A DNA stretch of 64,000 nucleotides from Chiridota heheva (taxonomy: Eukaryota > Echinodermata > Holothuroidea > Apodida > Chiridotidae), in contig JAIGNY010001477.1 of the NCBI GenBank assembly GCA_020152595.1, positions 259,001-323,000 on the forward strand. The letters are read 5' to 3'. Every line of letters begins with the position of its first letter. Positions within the stretch are counted from its first letter, which is position 1. The notes beneath the pieces were generated by a model that was not told the origin of the DNA, did no database searches, and saw nothing but the letters and a program-made list of their open reading frames with translations. A program made the translations under genes and the position numbers. Shown here one piece after another: positions 49,151-60,310 of the stretch.

Positions 49151-49227
49151 GAAACAAAGGTAATTGTATTACATCAGTAACAATACAAACAACTCTCTGT
49201 CTTATAAATGCTTAATCTGTTTGTAAT

Positions 49228-49516
49228 AATTTAAGAGGTGCTGCGGCTCAGTGGTTAAGGACTCATCCTCGTATTCAAAAAGTACTGAGTTTGATCCTGT
49301 GGTGAGCGCTGCATTGTGTCCTTGAGCAAGGCACTTTACTTGCTTCAGTCCGCTCAGCTGTAAAATGAGTAACAGCACTGCTGGGGAGTTATTCTGCCAT
49401 GAACTGGCGTCCCATCCGGCGGAAGTCATGTACTCTCATCCGCTTGCGCCAAGGAAACCAGGGATAAGCACTGGCTCTATGAGCCTAATGGCTCCAATGG
49501 ATTTAGCTGTTTGTAA
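49228..49516 (+). mobile_element. tRNA-derived SINE (head type 1)
   Basis: GCGGCTCAGTGGTTAAGGAC (box A), GAGTTTGATCCTG (box B), body GCATTGTGTCCTTGAGCAAG, GGCTCTATGAGCCTAATGGC. It abuts the 5' side of the LINE remnant. Confidence 0.85.
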
Positions 49517-49524
49517 TAAAGCTG

Positions 49525-52500
49525 TTGGCTGATTGAGCTTGACTTTGATATTGTTGCTTGAACGGAAACCAGGCTAGCTGGAACTAATAAAACAAGAAAA
49601 CTCATTGGGGATCTACACCCTCACTGGCTATATCGTGTACCACGTAGTAAAAGAACTGGTGGTGGTGTTGCAATATTGCACAAGGATTCTATTAAGCAGA
49701 AAGGTGTTCAATTCGTCAACATTTGAAAGTCTTTGCTGTAGACTTAATGTAAATGGAACTTTCTCACCTGTCAAAATTGTCATCGTCTACCATCCACCTG
49801 ATAGTATTAAGAATAAGAAAACATCCCATATGTTTTTCAACGAATTTTCTGATTATTTGCCCTTGCTCAACACATCTGCAAATAAACCTCTCATAACAGG
49901 AGACCTCAATTTCCAATGATATGTTTCAAAAAACATGGATGCTAATAATTTCAGAGATATTATAGAAACATAAAATTTGTCGCAATTTCTAAATGAACCA
50001 ATGCACGTTAATGGACACACTTTGGATTTAGTTATTACCCGCACTTCTGACAATCTTATCAATTCTGCACATGTGTCTTTTCTGCTGACTGACCATGGTG
50101 CTACCCACTGCAAATTGAACTTGGCTAAATCTATACACGAAAGACAGCTTATATTTTATCCCAAACTCAAGTCTATTAATCATCACGATTTTGATATTGA
50201 CATTAAGCAATCAAAATGATTAAACAATCAGAATGATTGAGTAATCAGAATGATTTAGTAATCAGAATGATTAAGCAATCAGAATGATTAAGCAATCAGA
50301 ATGGTTAAGCAATCAGAATGATTAAGTAATCAGAATGATTAAGCAATCAGAATGATTAAGCAATCAGAATGATTAAGTAATTCGAATGATTAAGTAATCC
50401 GAATGATTAAGTAATCCGAATAATTAAGTGTTCTGAATGATTAAGCAATCAGAATGATTAAGCAATCAGAATGGTTAAGCAATCAGAATGATTGAGTAAT
50501 CAGAATGATTAAGTAATCAGAATGATTAAGCAATCAGAATGATTAAGCAGTCAGAATGGTTAAGCAATCAGAATGATTAAGTAATCAGAATGATTAAGCA
50601 ATCAGAATGATTAAGCAATCAGAATGATTAAGTAATCGAATGATTAAGTAATCCGAATGATTAAGTAATCAGTGTTCTGAATGATTTCAGGTAATCCGAA
50701 TGATTAAGTAATCAGTAATCAGAATGATTAAGCAATCAGAATGATTTAATCAGAATGATTAAGCAATCAGAATGATTAAGTAATCCAAATGATTAAGTAA
50801 TCAGAATGATTAAGTAATCAGAATGATTAACAATCAGAATGATTAAGTAATCCGAATAATTAAGTAATCCGAATGATTAAGCGTAACGAATGATTAAGCA
50901 ATCAGAATGATTAAGTAATCAGAATGATTAAGCAATCAGAATGATTAAGTAATCAGAATGATCAAGTAATCCGAATGATTAAGCAATCAGAATGATTAAG
51001 CAATCAGAATGATTAAGTAATCCAAATGATTAAGCAATCAGAATGAATAAGCAATCAGAATGATTAAGCAATCAGAATGATTGAGTAATCCCAAATCTGA
51101 TCTTGTGGGTCTTCTTGTGCAATATGAATCAACTTTAGGAAACATTCTTGACAAGCATGTTACGCACAAACATTGTCAGATCACTATTCCTTCAAAGAAC
51201 CATTGGCACAACTATGAAAATGGCGAGGCCAAGAAGGAAACACAAAAGACTTGAACGGCAAGGAGAAGGACAAAATTAGAAATTGATGAGCAATTCAAGC
51301 TGCAACGTCCATTTGTTACTCAGATGATTGCAGATTCCAAACAGTGATATTATCAACAGCAGATCACAGAGTGCAGCAAAGATCAGAAGCAGCTGTTTAA
51401 GGTTGTAGACACTTCACCAAAGGGAAAGCCAAAATTACCACCGTCATGTGACAGTAAACAGGACTTGTAGAAAACTTTAAAACTTCTTCACCTCCAAAAT
51501 TGATTGGGATTTGCGAATCACTGGATAATTCTGATTTGACCCCCACCCGTATCGTTTTCCATGAATATGATAAATCTATGTGCAAATCTGTCTTGGATAT
51601 GTTTACACCAGCTTCTGAGGATGAAATTTCATCAATGATATCAATCATCATCTCCGTCAAAAGCGTGGTCTTGATCCACTGCCTACCTGGTTACTTAAGA
51701 TCCATTTGGATTCTCTATTGCCAATTTTAACCAAAGTCTGGAAACTGCCTACTTTCTAAACTGTTTTTAAAATGCTTTGTTATCCCATTACTTTAAAAGC
51801 CACAGCCGCATGCTAAAAACTTTAAAAAATTCCGCCAAGTATTAAATCTGAAGTTTATATCAAAAATCATTGAGAATGTGGTTGGTGCTCATTGTCTGAC
51901 TATCTGTCAGCCAACCAATTATGTCTACCGAGCCGGTCTGCCTACAAAAAGTATCATGGAACAGAGACAGCTATAATGAAAATTCAGAATGATTTATGTT
52001 CTCTTGATAAGAAATGTGGAGTATTCTTGGTATTATTAGATCTGTCTACGGCCTTTGACACCACAGACCATAAAATTTTACAACATCATCTTGAATTTAT
52101 TGTGTCAAAGGCCAAGCCCCGATTGGATTTACTCCCTACCTTTCTCAACAGAACTCAAACTGTTAACATAAATGGGTCATTGGGTCGAATTAAATCTGAA
52201 TCAAATCGCTGATGCCAGTATTCAATCCTCACGCTCTGCCAGAAACCTTGAATTATGTTTGATGACAATATGTCCATGGCTTGAACATGCCATTTGTCAA
52301 TCTGTTTATTATCAAATTTGCAATATCAGCTCAATTCGGAAAATTTTGTCAGACGACACTGCAGCTATTCTTGTTCAGGCACTCATCACCTCACGACTCG
52401 GTAATGGAAATGCACTCTTGTATGGAATTTCAAAAAATCTCCTTGACAAACTTCAGCGCACTCAACACGCTGCTGCACATGTTCTTTCTTAAACTCCCAA

Positions 52501-52971
52501 ATTTGATCATATCACCCTTTAACCCTTAAATTTGTTGCCTATCCGCCAAGGGATCGAGTTCAAAATTCTTCTTCTCACTTGAAAATAAGTACATGGACTT
52601 GCACCATCTTACATCGACCAACTCCTCATTCCCAACTTGCCAACCCGGACTCTTAGACCATCAGATAAATGTCTTCTCACAGCACCTATAACCTTTTCCT
52701 CCTATGGCGACAAAGCTTTTTTTTCACATGCACCAAAATGATGGAACTCTCTTCTCATGGGACTCGCTGTTGTAATTCACTTGTTATGTTTAGGAACAAT
52801 CTTAGAACATATCTTTTCAAATCTGCTTACAATGTATAGTTATGTTTAATGTACTTGTAACATTAATTGTACATGTACTTTTTTGCTGTATAATTAATTA
52901 GGTTTTCTTTATGTACTGCACCTCGCAATAGGCTGCCTAGATAGATGGTGCATTGTAAATGCTATTATTAT

Positions 52972-52972
<1 letters not shown>
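49525..52972 (+). pseudogene. decayed L2/CR1-like LINE retrotransposon
   Basis: Frame-hopping translation shows, in order: an APE-type endonuclease (TETRLAGT near 49560, SKRTGGGVAILHKDS near 49650, VYHPPDS near 49790, PLITGDLNFQ ending at 49916, and a final part to about 50215); a linker (PKSDLVGLLVQYEST, ILDKHV) at 51095-51230; reverse transcriptase start (FISKIIENVVGA, SANQL..SAYKKYHGTETA, FLVLLDLSTAFDTTDHKIL) at about 51830-52200; and the C-terminal region (AAILVQALITSRLGN, LLYGISKNLLDKLQ, RNNLRTYLFKSAYNV) at 52280-52840. The 3' end is a GGTGCATTGTAAATGC segment running into ATT/ACT repeats, as in L2/CR1-type elements. The catalytic palm with the DD motif is deleted and stops and frameshifts are numerous, so it is inactive. 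A 0.9-kb minisatellite interrupts the linker. Strand is opposite to the host tetraspanin gene. Confidence 0.85.
50190..51090 (+). repeat. 17-bp minisatellite inside the LINE
   Basis: About fifty copies of a unit close to TGATTAAGCAATCAGAA. The first copy, ATTAAGCAATCAAAA, is LINE coding sequence (codons for IKQSK). LINE coding resumes at 51095 with PKSDLVGLLV. A variant TGTTCTGAATGATT recurs at about 50430 and 50670, giving a longer period of about 240 bp. Confidence 0.9.

Positions 52973-53062
<90 letters not shown>
52963..53062 (+). repeat. (ATT)n/(ACT)n microsatellite at LINE 3' end
   Basis: Three ATT units followed by about 30 ACT units. It follows the LINE 3' UTR directly and represents its expanded tail. 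Further ATT/ATC repeats continue to about 53118. Confidence 0.95.
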
Positions 53063-53063
<1 letters not shown>

Positions 53064-53119
53064 TAATATTTAATATTATTATTATTATCATCATTATCAT
53101 TATTGTTATTATTATTAAG

Positions 53120-53178
53120 TAGTTTCTTTCAATATCCTCTTTAATATAAGATAAACTTGCTTAAATTAATCCTTTGAA
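53120..53178. mobile_element. family A right-end fragment
   Basis: TTTCTTTCAATATCCTCTTT, AAACTTGCTT and AATTAATCCTTTG match the right end of family A. Located between the LINE tail and exon 3. Confidence 0.45.
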
Positions 53179-53216
53179 AAGAACCACTTGGTAAAGCAGA
53201 ACATGGTAAAACTTAC

Positions 53217-53291
53217 AGGTTCACGGTAAATGAAGCCAGATATTCCTGCTGCTAGAAGAGCAATAAAGACAACCAGAATCATAATGGCATA
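53217..53291 (-). CDS. tetraspanin exon 3: TM3
   Basis: This 75-bp exon (25 codons, phase 0 at both ends) has acceptor TTTCTTTACAG and donor GTAAGT. It encodes YAIMILVVFIALLAAG followed by ISGFIYREP. It corresponds to the third transmembrane segment; the AGISGF motif after TM3 is found in the TSPAN6/7 group (LVAGISGF). It is intact. The following intron (42909-53216) is the largest inside the recognised gene and contains the decayed LINE, two SINEs and several arrays. Confidence 0.85.
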
Positions 53292-53554
53292 CTGTAAAGA
53301 AAGAAAAGAGAACAAATTATTTCAAGTTATTTCCTATAAATTGCTTCGGCTTTAAAAAAGGCTTTCGATTCCATTCATAGGCTGTGGTTAATTTTTGGTT
53401 TTCCAGATTTTTGTAAGTGATTTTTGTACAACGATGAAAATAATGGATTTTCGAAATAAAAATCGGTAACTCTTGTTAATAGTAAGAGTCTGTGGAAGGT
53501 CGAAAAGGGCTCAAGGATTACAAGCAAAATCATATGTATTGTCCATGTCAGTGT

Positions 53555-53765
53555 TCGACAAATCATATGTATGGTTGCCCGGGACAACCAAAAATCTTAT
53601 CCAGGCAACCATGACATTTACTTGTGTTTTGAGCAAAATTTGCATTGCATGGATACAAAAACACTCCACAGTAACCGTCTTTACTTTGAGGACAACCTCG
53701 GATACTGCCGCCTGGCTGTGAAGTTGATTTTTGGTTGAATTTTATCCCTGGTCCAAGCATTACAC
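53555..53765 (+). repeat. interspersed repeat family H, copy 3
   Basis: ACAAATCATATGTATGGTTG, CCCGGGACAACCAAAAATCT and CAAAATTTGCATTGCATGGA. Confidence 0.7.
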
Positions 53766-53917
53766 AATGACCCTGAATGTATGGGGTTGATATGTACGAC
53801 CGGACTGACTGCATGGTTTAGCATCAAGACAGGTCAAAGGATGTAATATGTCCGGCAATGTAACTTTTGTTGTCATCCACAATACAACAGGTACAGTATG
53901 GATCAGTGACCTAGCTT

Positions 53918-54312
53918 TGCTGTTTTAGAGGGGCAACCCGCCTGCCCCTGAGTTGTTTCCCCCCCCCCTCCCTTTTGGTCTGCCCCTCGTCACCCAAAAA
54001 TGTATTTTTTTATTTTTTTAATGTAAACAAATTCTTTAAAAACTTAATGATCTTAATTAACCTCATACTGTAAATGAAATGCCAATACATGGATACTAAA
54101 CACAGAATGATAGCATAGTAAGAAAGTAAAAATTGTCCTGTTTGGCTCATAAATAGTCCTGATCAGTTAAAATAGTTTCATTCTTAGGTATGATTATAGC
54201 TGAAATCCCAGGGCTTCACCAGGGGATTATAAGCCATAAGGGAAGCTCCTGGACCAGGCACAAAATGTGCCTCTCAACAAGTCAGCACCCTGCCCCCTTA
54301 ATAAATCAAGCA
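53918..54312 (+). mobile_element. MITE-like repeat family E, copy 2
   Basis: GACCTAGCTTTGCTGTTTTA at the start, CACCCTGCCCCCTTAATAAA then TCAAGCAAGGGGTC at the end; same orientation as 1285-1700. Confidence 0.65.
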
Positions 54313-54481
54313 AGGGGTCTGTCAGGATATTGAGGAACGTTGTACAAACAGTGGTCAGAGACAGAGAAGAAGGGAAGCAGAATGTCAAGGAGATTTGCAC
54401 GAAGTGAACAGGTGACAGGTGTCAACAATGTAAAAATACATTGCACCCAGATTGTGAAATAACAAGTAATGAGTAATTGCT

Positions 54482-54720
54482 TAACCCTTAAAGTCCCAGG
54501 GGGTCCAAAACATGACTTAATTTTTTGGAACTTTTTTTTTCAACATTAATTTTATAACTTTTCTTTCGTTTTGCATCACTTCAACCCATCTTTTTTTCAA
54601 AATCTTTAACATAACCCCCATCAAAAAGTGACAATTTCTGAAAAAACTATTTGAACTCTTTCAAATGATACCAGGGTTGCTGTGGGCCTATTTGTTAAAT
54701 TAAAAAATTTTTTAAAAGTG
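54482..54720 (+). repeat. interspersed repeat family G, copy 3 (partial)
   Basis: TAACCCTTAAAGTCCCAGGG, GGTCCAAAACATGACTT and ATTTTATAACTTTTCTTTCG. Confidence 0.5.
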
Positions 54721-56069
54721 CATGTAAAAATTGGATGCCTCACGACTGATTAGAAAATGAAGGGTTATTCTGAGAAGAGAATTCAATAGCCCACATTTAT
54801 AAATAATTTATCATTCACAGCTTTGGATCAAGTTTGAATTATCATTAGCTTATCATTTTCTTAATCATTTTTATATACAAGTAGCTTAGGATTCAAATAA
54901 AAGCATCTTGGATTCATCAATGCTTTACCCTCAGAATACAATTACTTAAACACACTAAATCCAGTACTGTAATGTTGCCCATAAATTTCACAAGAACACA
55001 CATGTACTAGCTATATCAAAAAAAACACTTTCACATTTCACCCAGAAAACTATACTTCAGACGACCACATTTTGTATTCTTCGTAAAGCGAGCAGAGTAT
55101 TCTCCATTCAGATTGTAAACTCCACAACATTATGCACACAGAAAAGAAGATTTTCTGCATTTGATTCTGCACCCATACCCACATACTTGCAATCAGATAA
55201 TAGCAACTGTATTCTTAGAGCCAATATATTCATATAACCAATTTTGCACTTCTAAAGATGGTTATCTAATATACTATCACACGTACTGTTCCCATAGTAG
55301 TGATGCAAGCTAAGTGTACACCTTTAAACATTTAGATGCATAGGTTTTGAAAGATTCATTCAGTGGTTCAGCATTGAGTCCAGGGCTGTAATTCCTGGGG
55401 ACAGGGGGACATGTTCCCCCCACACACACACACACTTTTCAGCTGCATTTTCAAAATCAGTACATTTTGGAGAAAATTTGTCTCCTCCTCCCCCTCCTAA
55501 ATAAGAGGCCACGTTTCCTCCTCCCCAAATTTCTATGGATTTCTATGTAAATTAATTGCTTTTTTTCTTAATTATCAAAAACATTTTTTTATTGGGATGG
55601 TGGTATAACATGCACTTAACAAGAACAAGCTTTGCCCATTTGCTCACCTAAATTAAAGAGAATTGAACTACATTTTCATTTTATGGAAATACAAAGATTT
55701 ATCTTGGATCTTCAAGTACAGTATGACATCACACTGTACATTGTGAGGTCACTTTTCAACATACTGGAGAAATCTTTGATATGCAATAACTCCTAAAATC
55801 AGAAAGATGTTGAGATGTTTTCTCTCCAATTTGTTTCTTTGGTAGTCTGCTAACATGTAAATACAAATTTTACAGGCGGGCGTTGCATTCCTTCTATGAA
55901 GAAAAAAAAACTTACAAAGAACGGCAATTTCTTTTAGGCCTATGGTATTAGTTTCTTCCGATTTTCGTGTTTTTGCAAAGATTATTAATGGAATAACTTT
56001 GCATATTTTCTCAGTTTTTTACAGCCTTTTTATCATAACAGTTAAAATGAAAGTATGAAAAAAAACAAA
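54721..56069. other. intron sequence, mostly unannotated
   Basis: Between tetraspanin exons 3 and 2. A short CA run at 55423-55435, and a stretch at 55770-55850 that faintly resembles the family A arm. Confidence 0.5.
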
Positions 56070-56168
56070 ACATTGCTGAAAACAAATCATTGCTGAAAAC
56101 AAATCATTGCTGAAAACAAATCATTGCTGAAAACAAATCATTGCTGAAAACAAGGAAAACAAATCATT
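56070..56168 (+). repeat. 17-bp tandem repeat (GCTGAAAACAAATCATT)
   Basis: Five to six copies, ending about 40 bp from the donor of tetraspanin exon 2. Confidence 0.9.
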
Positions 56169-56209
56169 GAAACAAAAACAAACAGTAAGGCACAAATAAG
56201 AATACTTAC

Positions 56210-56397
56210 AAGTTGCAAAAACCAGGACAAATTTTCATAACTGCACAGCAACCAATGAACCCTGCCGCAATCATGAATAACCCCGTCCCCAGCAATATGT
56301 ATGGAATATTGCTAAAATCTGTGTCTGAGAGCTCCAGGTACTGAGTCAAACCAATCATTCCCCAGACACCAAAGGCGACCAGCGTTACACCAGTGAT
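56210..56397 (-). CDS. tetraspanin exon 2: TM1 end, small loop, TM2
   Basis: Read on the minus strand from an acceptor TTTTTTGTAG at 56398, the exon encodes ITGVTLVAFGVWGM (end of TM1), a short loop with LTQYLELSDTDFSNIPY, then TM2 ILLGTGLFMIAAGFIGCCA. The ITGV...GVWG, APY/IPY-x-LLGTG and GCCA signatures are typical of tetraspanins. The donor GTAAGT follows CAACTT at 56204-56209. The last seven codons before the donor (LSWFLQL) match the family (PWMLKL in TSPAN7) but sit one frame away from the upstream part, so the exon is 188 bp where 189 is expected. The missing base lies around 56229-56235, in a run of four A and three T. This could be a homopolymer sequencing error or a real frameshift. 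Confidence 0.85.
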
Positions 56398-56513
56398 CTA
56401 CAAAAAATATAATAAGATCAATGAAATGAACAATTAATTCAATTCTTAAAGGTAAAACCTTTAAGGTATATGGACAGGAAGCAACAACGTGAGTGGAAAT
56501 GGTTGAAAATGTA

Positions 56514-56867
56514 TTAACCCTTACTCTACCACACGGCGATATTATCGCCGTTTTGGGTGCCCCGTCTTTGGCACCGCCTCCCGAGCGCATTTTCAGAACA
56601 GTGCTGGTAGAGTAAGGGTTAATCAACCCGCGACATATCGCCAACCCGAAAATATAGGCAGCATGAGTCGGTGGCGGCCCAGCGTGGTCCCCGAAAGCGA
56701 AAGGGGCCTGACTTTTCTGCCTGGAAGACAGAGGACCCTTCAATAATCACGCCGTGATTAACCCTTACTCTACCACGCTTTGGCGATATTATACGCGTTT
56801 GGGTGCCCGTCTTTGGCCCCGCCTCCCGAGCGCATTTTCAGAACAGTGCTAGTAGAGTAAGGGTTAA
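56514..56867. mobile_element. compound TTAA MITE family B, copy 3 (inverted)
   Basis: Units 56514-56622 and 56758-56867, each TTAACCCTTACTCTACCA...AGAGTAAGGGTTAA, flank the shared spacer in reverse orientation (ATCAACCCGCGACATATCGC, ACAGAGGACCCTTCAATAAT). Lies in tetraspanin intron 1, 117 bp from exon 2. Confidence 0.85.
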
Positions 56868-57148
56868 AAACCATGAAAACAAACAAGAAGTTACAACACA
56901 ATTGGTTACAAATTGACTACTTTATAGCATTTTAAAACTTAGATACTCAAATTAACATAAATTGCACAATATTTTGTGACCTCAGAATGAGACAATAAGA
57001 AAAAATTTCATGTTCACTTAATGTTTATCAATCTTCACCAAAATATTTTAAATGGAAGAAGTTGGTTATAGTGAACAGAAAATTGGATATTATTTTTTAA
57101 GAACATGTGATATTTGAGATTTGGGAAAGAAATATACATTTTTGCATG

Positions 57149-57190
57149 TTGGAATACAGCTAACATTAAGGAATCTTAGCTGTATTCCAA
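57149..57190. other. perfect 15-bp stem hairpin
   Basis: TTGGAATACAGCTAA and TTAGCTGTATTCCAA separated by 12 bases. Too short for a confident RNA call; possibly a MITE tip. Confidence 0.7.
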
Positions 57191-57469
57191 TATACATTAC
57201 AGCTTTTGTGCATGCTGAAAATATTAAAGGAATATTCCCACGGAAATTCATTTTAATGTATCTGATAGAGACAAATTTAAAAAACAGCTTGGTAAAAAAA
57301 AACACGTTGATATCTCGTTCCTAGACAAAGTTAATGCACTTGAAAGATTTTTCTTGCCAGCATAATAATGACTCTTGAAGCATTTGTACTAAGTCATCAT
57401 TATGATGTCATCACAGCACTTCCTGTACTTATCTTTATGTATTTCAATGAAAATTAATCACCAATTTTT

Positions 57470-59645
57470 CATAATTCAAATATAAGTTACTAGAACCAAA
57501 CGACATTTACAATTTAGGAATTTTGTCTGGAATCCTAGATACTGTCTATATTCATAATTAGGGACAATATTGTACATTAGTACTGTAGGCTTGACTTTGA
57601 CGTACAGTAGACTTATTAATATAGTAGCGTCTTTCTAATTATATAAAACCTTTTATCCCCCTTTCACCACCCACCCCCCCATCCCCACGCACCCACAGGC
57701 ACATAATTTGAAGCAAACAACATTTACAATTTAGGAGTTTTGTCTGGAATCCTCAATACTGTCTGTATTCATAATTAGGGACAATATTGTACATTAGTAG
57801 GCTTGACATTGACATACAGTAGACTTATCAATATACTGTAGTAGCGTCTTTCTAATTATATAAAACCTTTCATTCCCCTTTCACCCCGTCCCCACCCACC
57901 CACAGGCACATAATTTGAACCAAACAACATTTACATTTCAGGAATTTTGTACTGTTTTAGGAATCCTTGATACTGTCTGTATTCATAATTAGGGACAATA
58001 TTATACATTAGTAGGCTTGACTTTGACATACAGTAGACTTATCAATATAGTAGCATCTTTCTAATTATATAAAACAATTCATCCCCTTTCACCACCCCCA
58101 CCCCCTTCCCCTCCCATCCCCACGCACCCACAGGCACATAATTTGAAGCAAACAACATTTACAATTTAGGAGTTTTGTCTGGAATCCTCAATACTGTCTG
58201 TATTCATAATTAGGGACAATATTGTACATTAGTAGGCTTGACATTGACATACAGTAGACTTATCAATATACTGTAGTAGCGTCTTTCTAATTATATAAAA
58301 CCTTTCATTCCCCTTTCACCCCCGTCCCCACCCACCCACAGGCACATAATTTGAACCAAACAACATTTACATTTTAGGAGTTTTGTCTGGAATCCTTAAT
58401 ACTGTCTGTATTCATAATTAGGGACAATATTGTACATTAGTAGGCTTGACATTGACATACAGTAGACTTATCAATATACTGTAGTGGCGTCTTTCTAATT
58501 GTATAAAGCCTTTCATCCTCCTTTCACTACCCCCTCTTTATCCCCAACCCACCCACAGGCACATAATTTAAACCAAACAGTATCTACAATTCGAATTGTC
58601 TTAAATGTATTCATAATTAAGGACAATATTGTACATTAGTAGGTTTGACTTTGACGTACAGTGGACTTATCAATATAGTAGCGTCTTTCTAATTATATCA
58701 AACCTTTCATCCTCCTTTCACCACCCCCATCCCCACCCCACCCACAGGCATATAATTTAAACTGAACAACATTTACAATTCGAATTGTCTTAAATGTATT
58801 CATAATTAAGGACAATATTGTACATTAGTAGGTTTGACTTTGACATACAGTAGACTTACCAATATAGTAGCGTCTTTCCAATTATATAAAACCTTTTATC
58901 CTTCTTTCATCCCCCCTTATCTTCCACCCACCCACAGGCATATAATTTGAACCAAACAACATTTACAATTTGAATTGTCTTGAATGTATTCATAATTAGG
59001 GACAATATTGTACACTAGTAGGCTTGACATCGACATACAGTAGACTTCTCAATATAGTAGCGTCTTTCTAATCATATAAAACCTTTCATCCTCCTTTCAC
59101 CCCCTCATCCCCCACAGGCATATAATTTGAACCAAACAACATTTACAATTTGAATTGTCTTGAATGTATTCATAATTAGGGACCATATTGTACATTAGTA
59201 GGCTTGACATTGACGTACAGTAGACTTATCAATATACTGTAGTAGCGTCTTTCTAATTGTATAAAACCTTTCATCCTCCTTTCACCCCCCATCCCCACCC
59301 ACCCACAGGCACATAATTTGAACCAAATAACATTTACAATTTGAATTGTTTTGAATGTATTCATAATTAGGAACAATATTGTACATTAGCAGGCTTGACA
59401 TCGACGTACAGTAGACTTCTCAATATAGTAGCGTCTTTCTAATCATATAAAACCTTTCATCCTCCTTTCACCCCCTTCATCCCCCACAGGCATATAATTT
59501 GAACCAAACAACATTTACAATTTGAATTGTCTTGAATGTATTCATAATTAGGGACAATATTGTGCATTAGTAGGCTTGACATTGACGTACAGTAGACTTC
59601 TCAATATAGAAGTCTAATTATATAAAACCTTTCATCCCCCTTTCA
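57470..59645 (+). repeat. satellite-like array, ~11 units of 185-225 bp
   Basis: Each unit has AACCAAACAACATTTACAAT, ATTCATAATTAGGGACAATA, TTGTACATTAGTAGGCTTGA, CATACAGTAGACTTATCAAT, TAGCGTCTTTCTAATTATAT and a C-rich tract before CCCACAGGCACATAATTTG. Units before about 58566 are 206-227 bp; later ones are 182-189 bp and lack a TTTTGTCTGGAATCC segment. Confidence 0.95.
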
Positions 59646-60149
59646 CACAGGACTCAAATGACAAAAGCAGAGGCCATTTTCAAATGATCAGACTTATTAC
59701 AGACAAAAACTGCGACAAATACAAATTTTCTTTCTTCAGCGAGGCAATTTATTGTCTAGCATCTAACGGCTTACATGCGATCCTAGAAGGTATACCAGTA
59801 CACATTACATTACTCTACTAGTGATCAGTCATCTGTGAAATTAAGAATGGCTGACATTTGAACAATATAAAGCACCCTTACACCACTGTTAACTACATTC
59901 AGGGGTCGAATTTGCCACTGTTTTGCTGTTCGGTGTTCCACGAACAGTGCTTCTTATGCAGAAACAGTTCACAAGCATATGGTATCAATAATCACTAACT
60001 TGATTTCTGATGCAAAAAAAAGTGCATATTAATTGTCTTTAAAAGAATTTCATCCACCTAATTGCCTGCAACTGCCCACACAACTGCTGTCACATGTATG
60101 ACTATACGCAACTGCATGATACATCATGTACTGTACATGTAACATTAAC

Positions 60150-60310
60150 CAGAACCAAAAGGTTTTCTAGTTCCGATGCTTTTTTTTTCATAAGCTGATT
60201 TGAGTTGCAAAATTTGCATAGGCCTACAGTGTATCATGACATATTTGTTGCTTGTTTATTTTATTTCAAGAATTTGTCAGTAGGCCCCAGACCCTAGCTT
60301 GGTTTTAAAA
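60150..60310 (+). repeat. interspersed repeat family I, copy 2
   Basis: CCAGAACCAAAAGGTTTTCT, CATAAGCTGATTTGAGTTGC and CAAGAATTTGTCAGTAGGCC match 39330-39640. It is interrupted by the family E element. Confidence 0.55.

Larger units (their letters stand above)
37563..56397 (-). other. tetraspanin gene body (TSPAN6/7-like), partial, exons 2-6
   Basis: Five exons of a four-pass membrane protein of the tetraspanin family were assembled by eye on the minus strand: 56210-56397, 53217-53291, 42807-42908, 40411-40619 and 37563-37688. Together they give the end of TM1, the small loop, TM2, TM3, the large extracellular loop with CCG, PPxC and GC cysteines, and part of TM4. All introns fall in phase 0 once two single-base deletions are allowed for, and every border is GT/AG. 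Tetraspanins organise membrane microdomains and bind integrins and other receptors; the partner here is unknown. The order and spacing of motifs resemble vertebrate TSPAN6 and TSPAN7 most closely (compared from memory). Exon 1 is probably right of the window or hidden in the 7.6 kb beyond 56397. The terminal exon was not found left of 37563. Introns are packed with repeats. Whether the locus is functional is open because of the lesions described for exons 2, 5 and 6. Confidence 0.85.

Noticed and set aside
56312..56743. 143-codon minus-strand frame overlapping tetraspanin exon 2
   Set aside because: It is in a different frame from the conserved exon and runs through the compound MITE.
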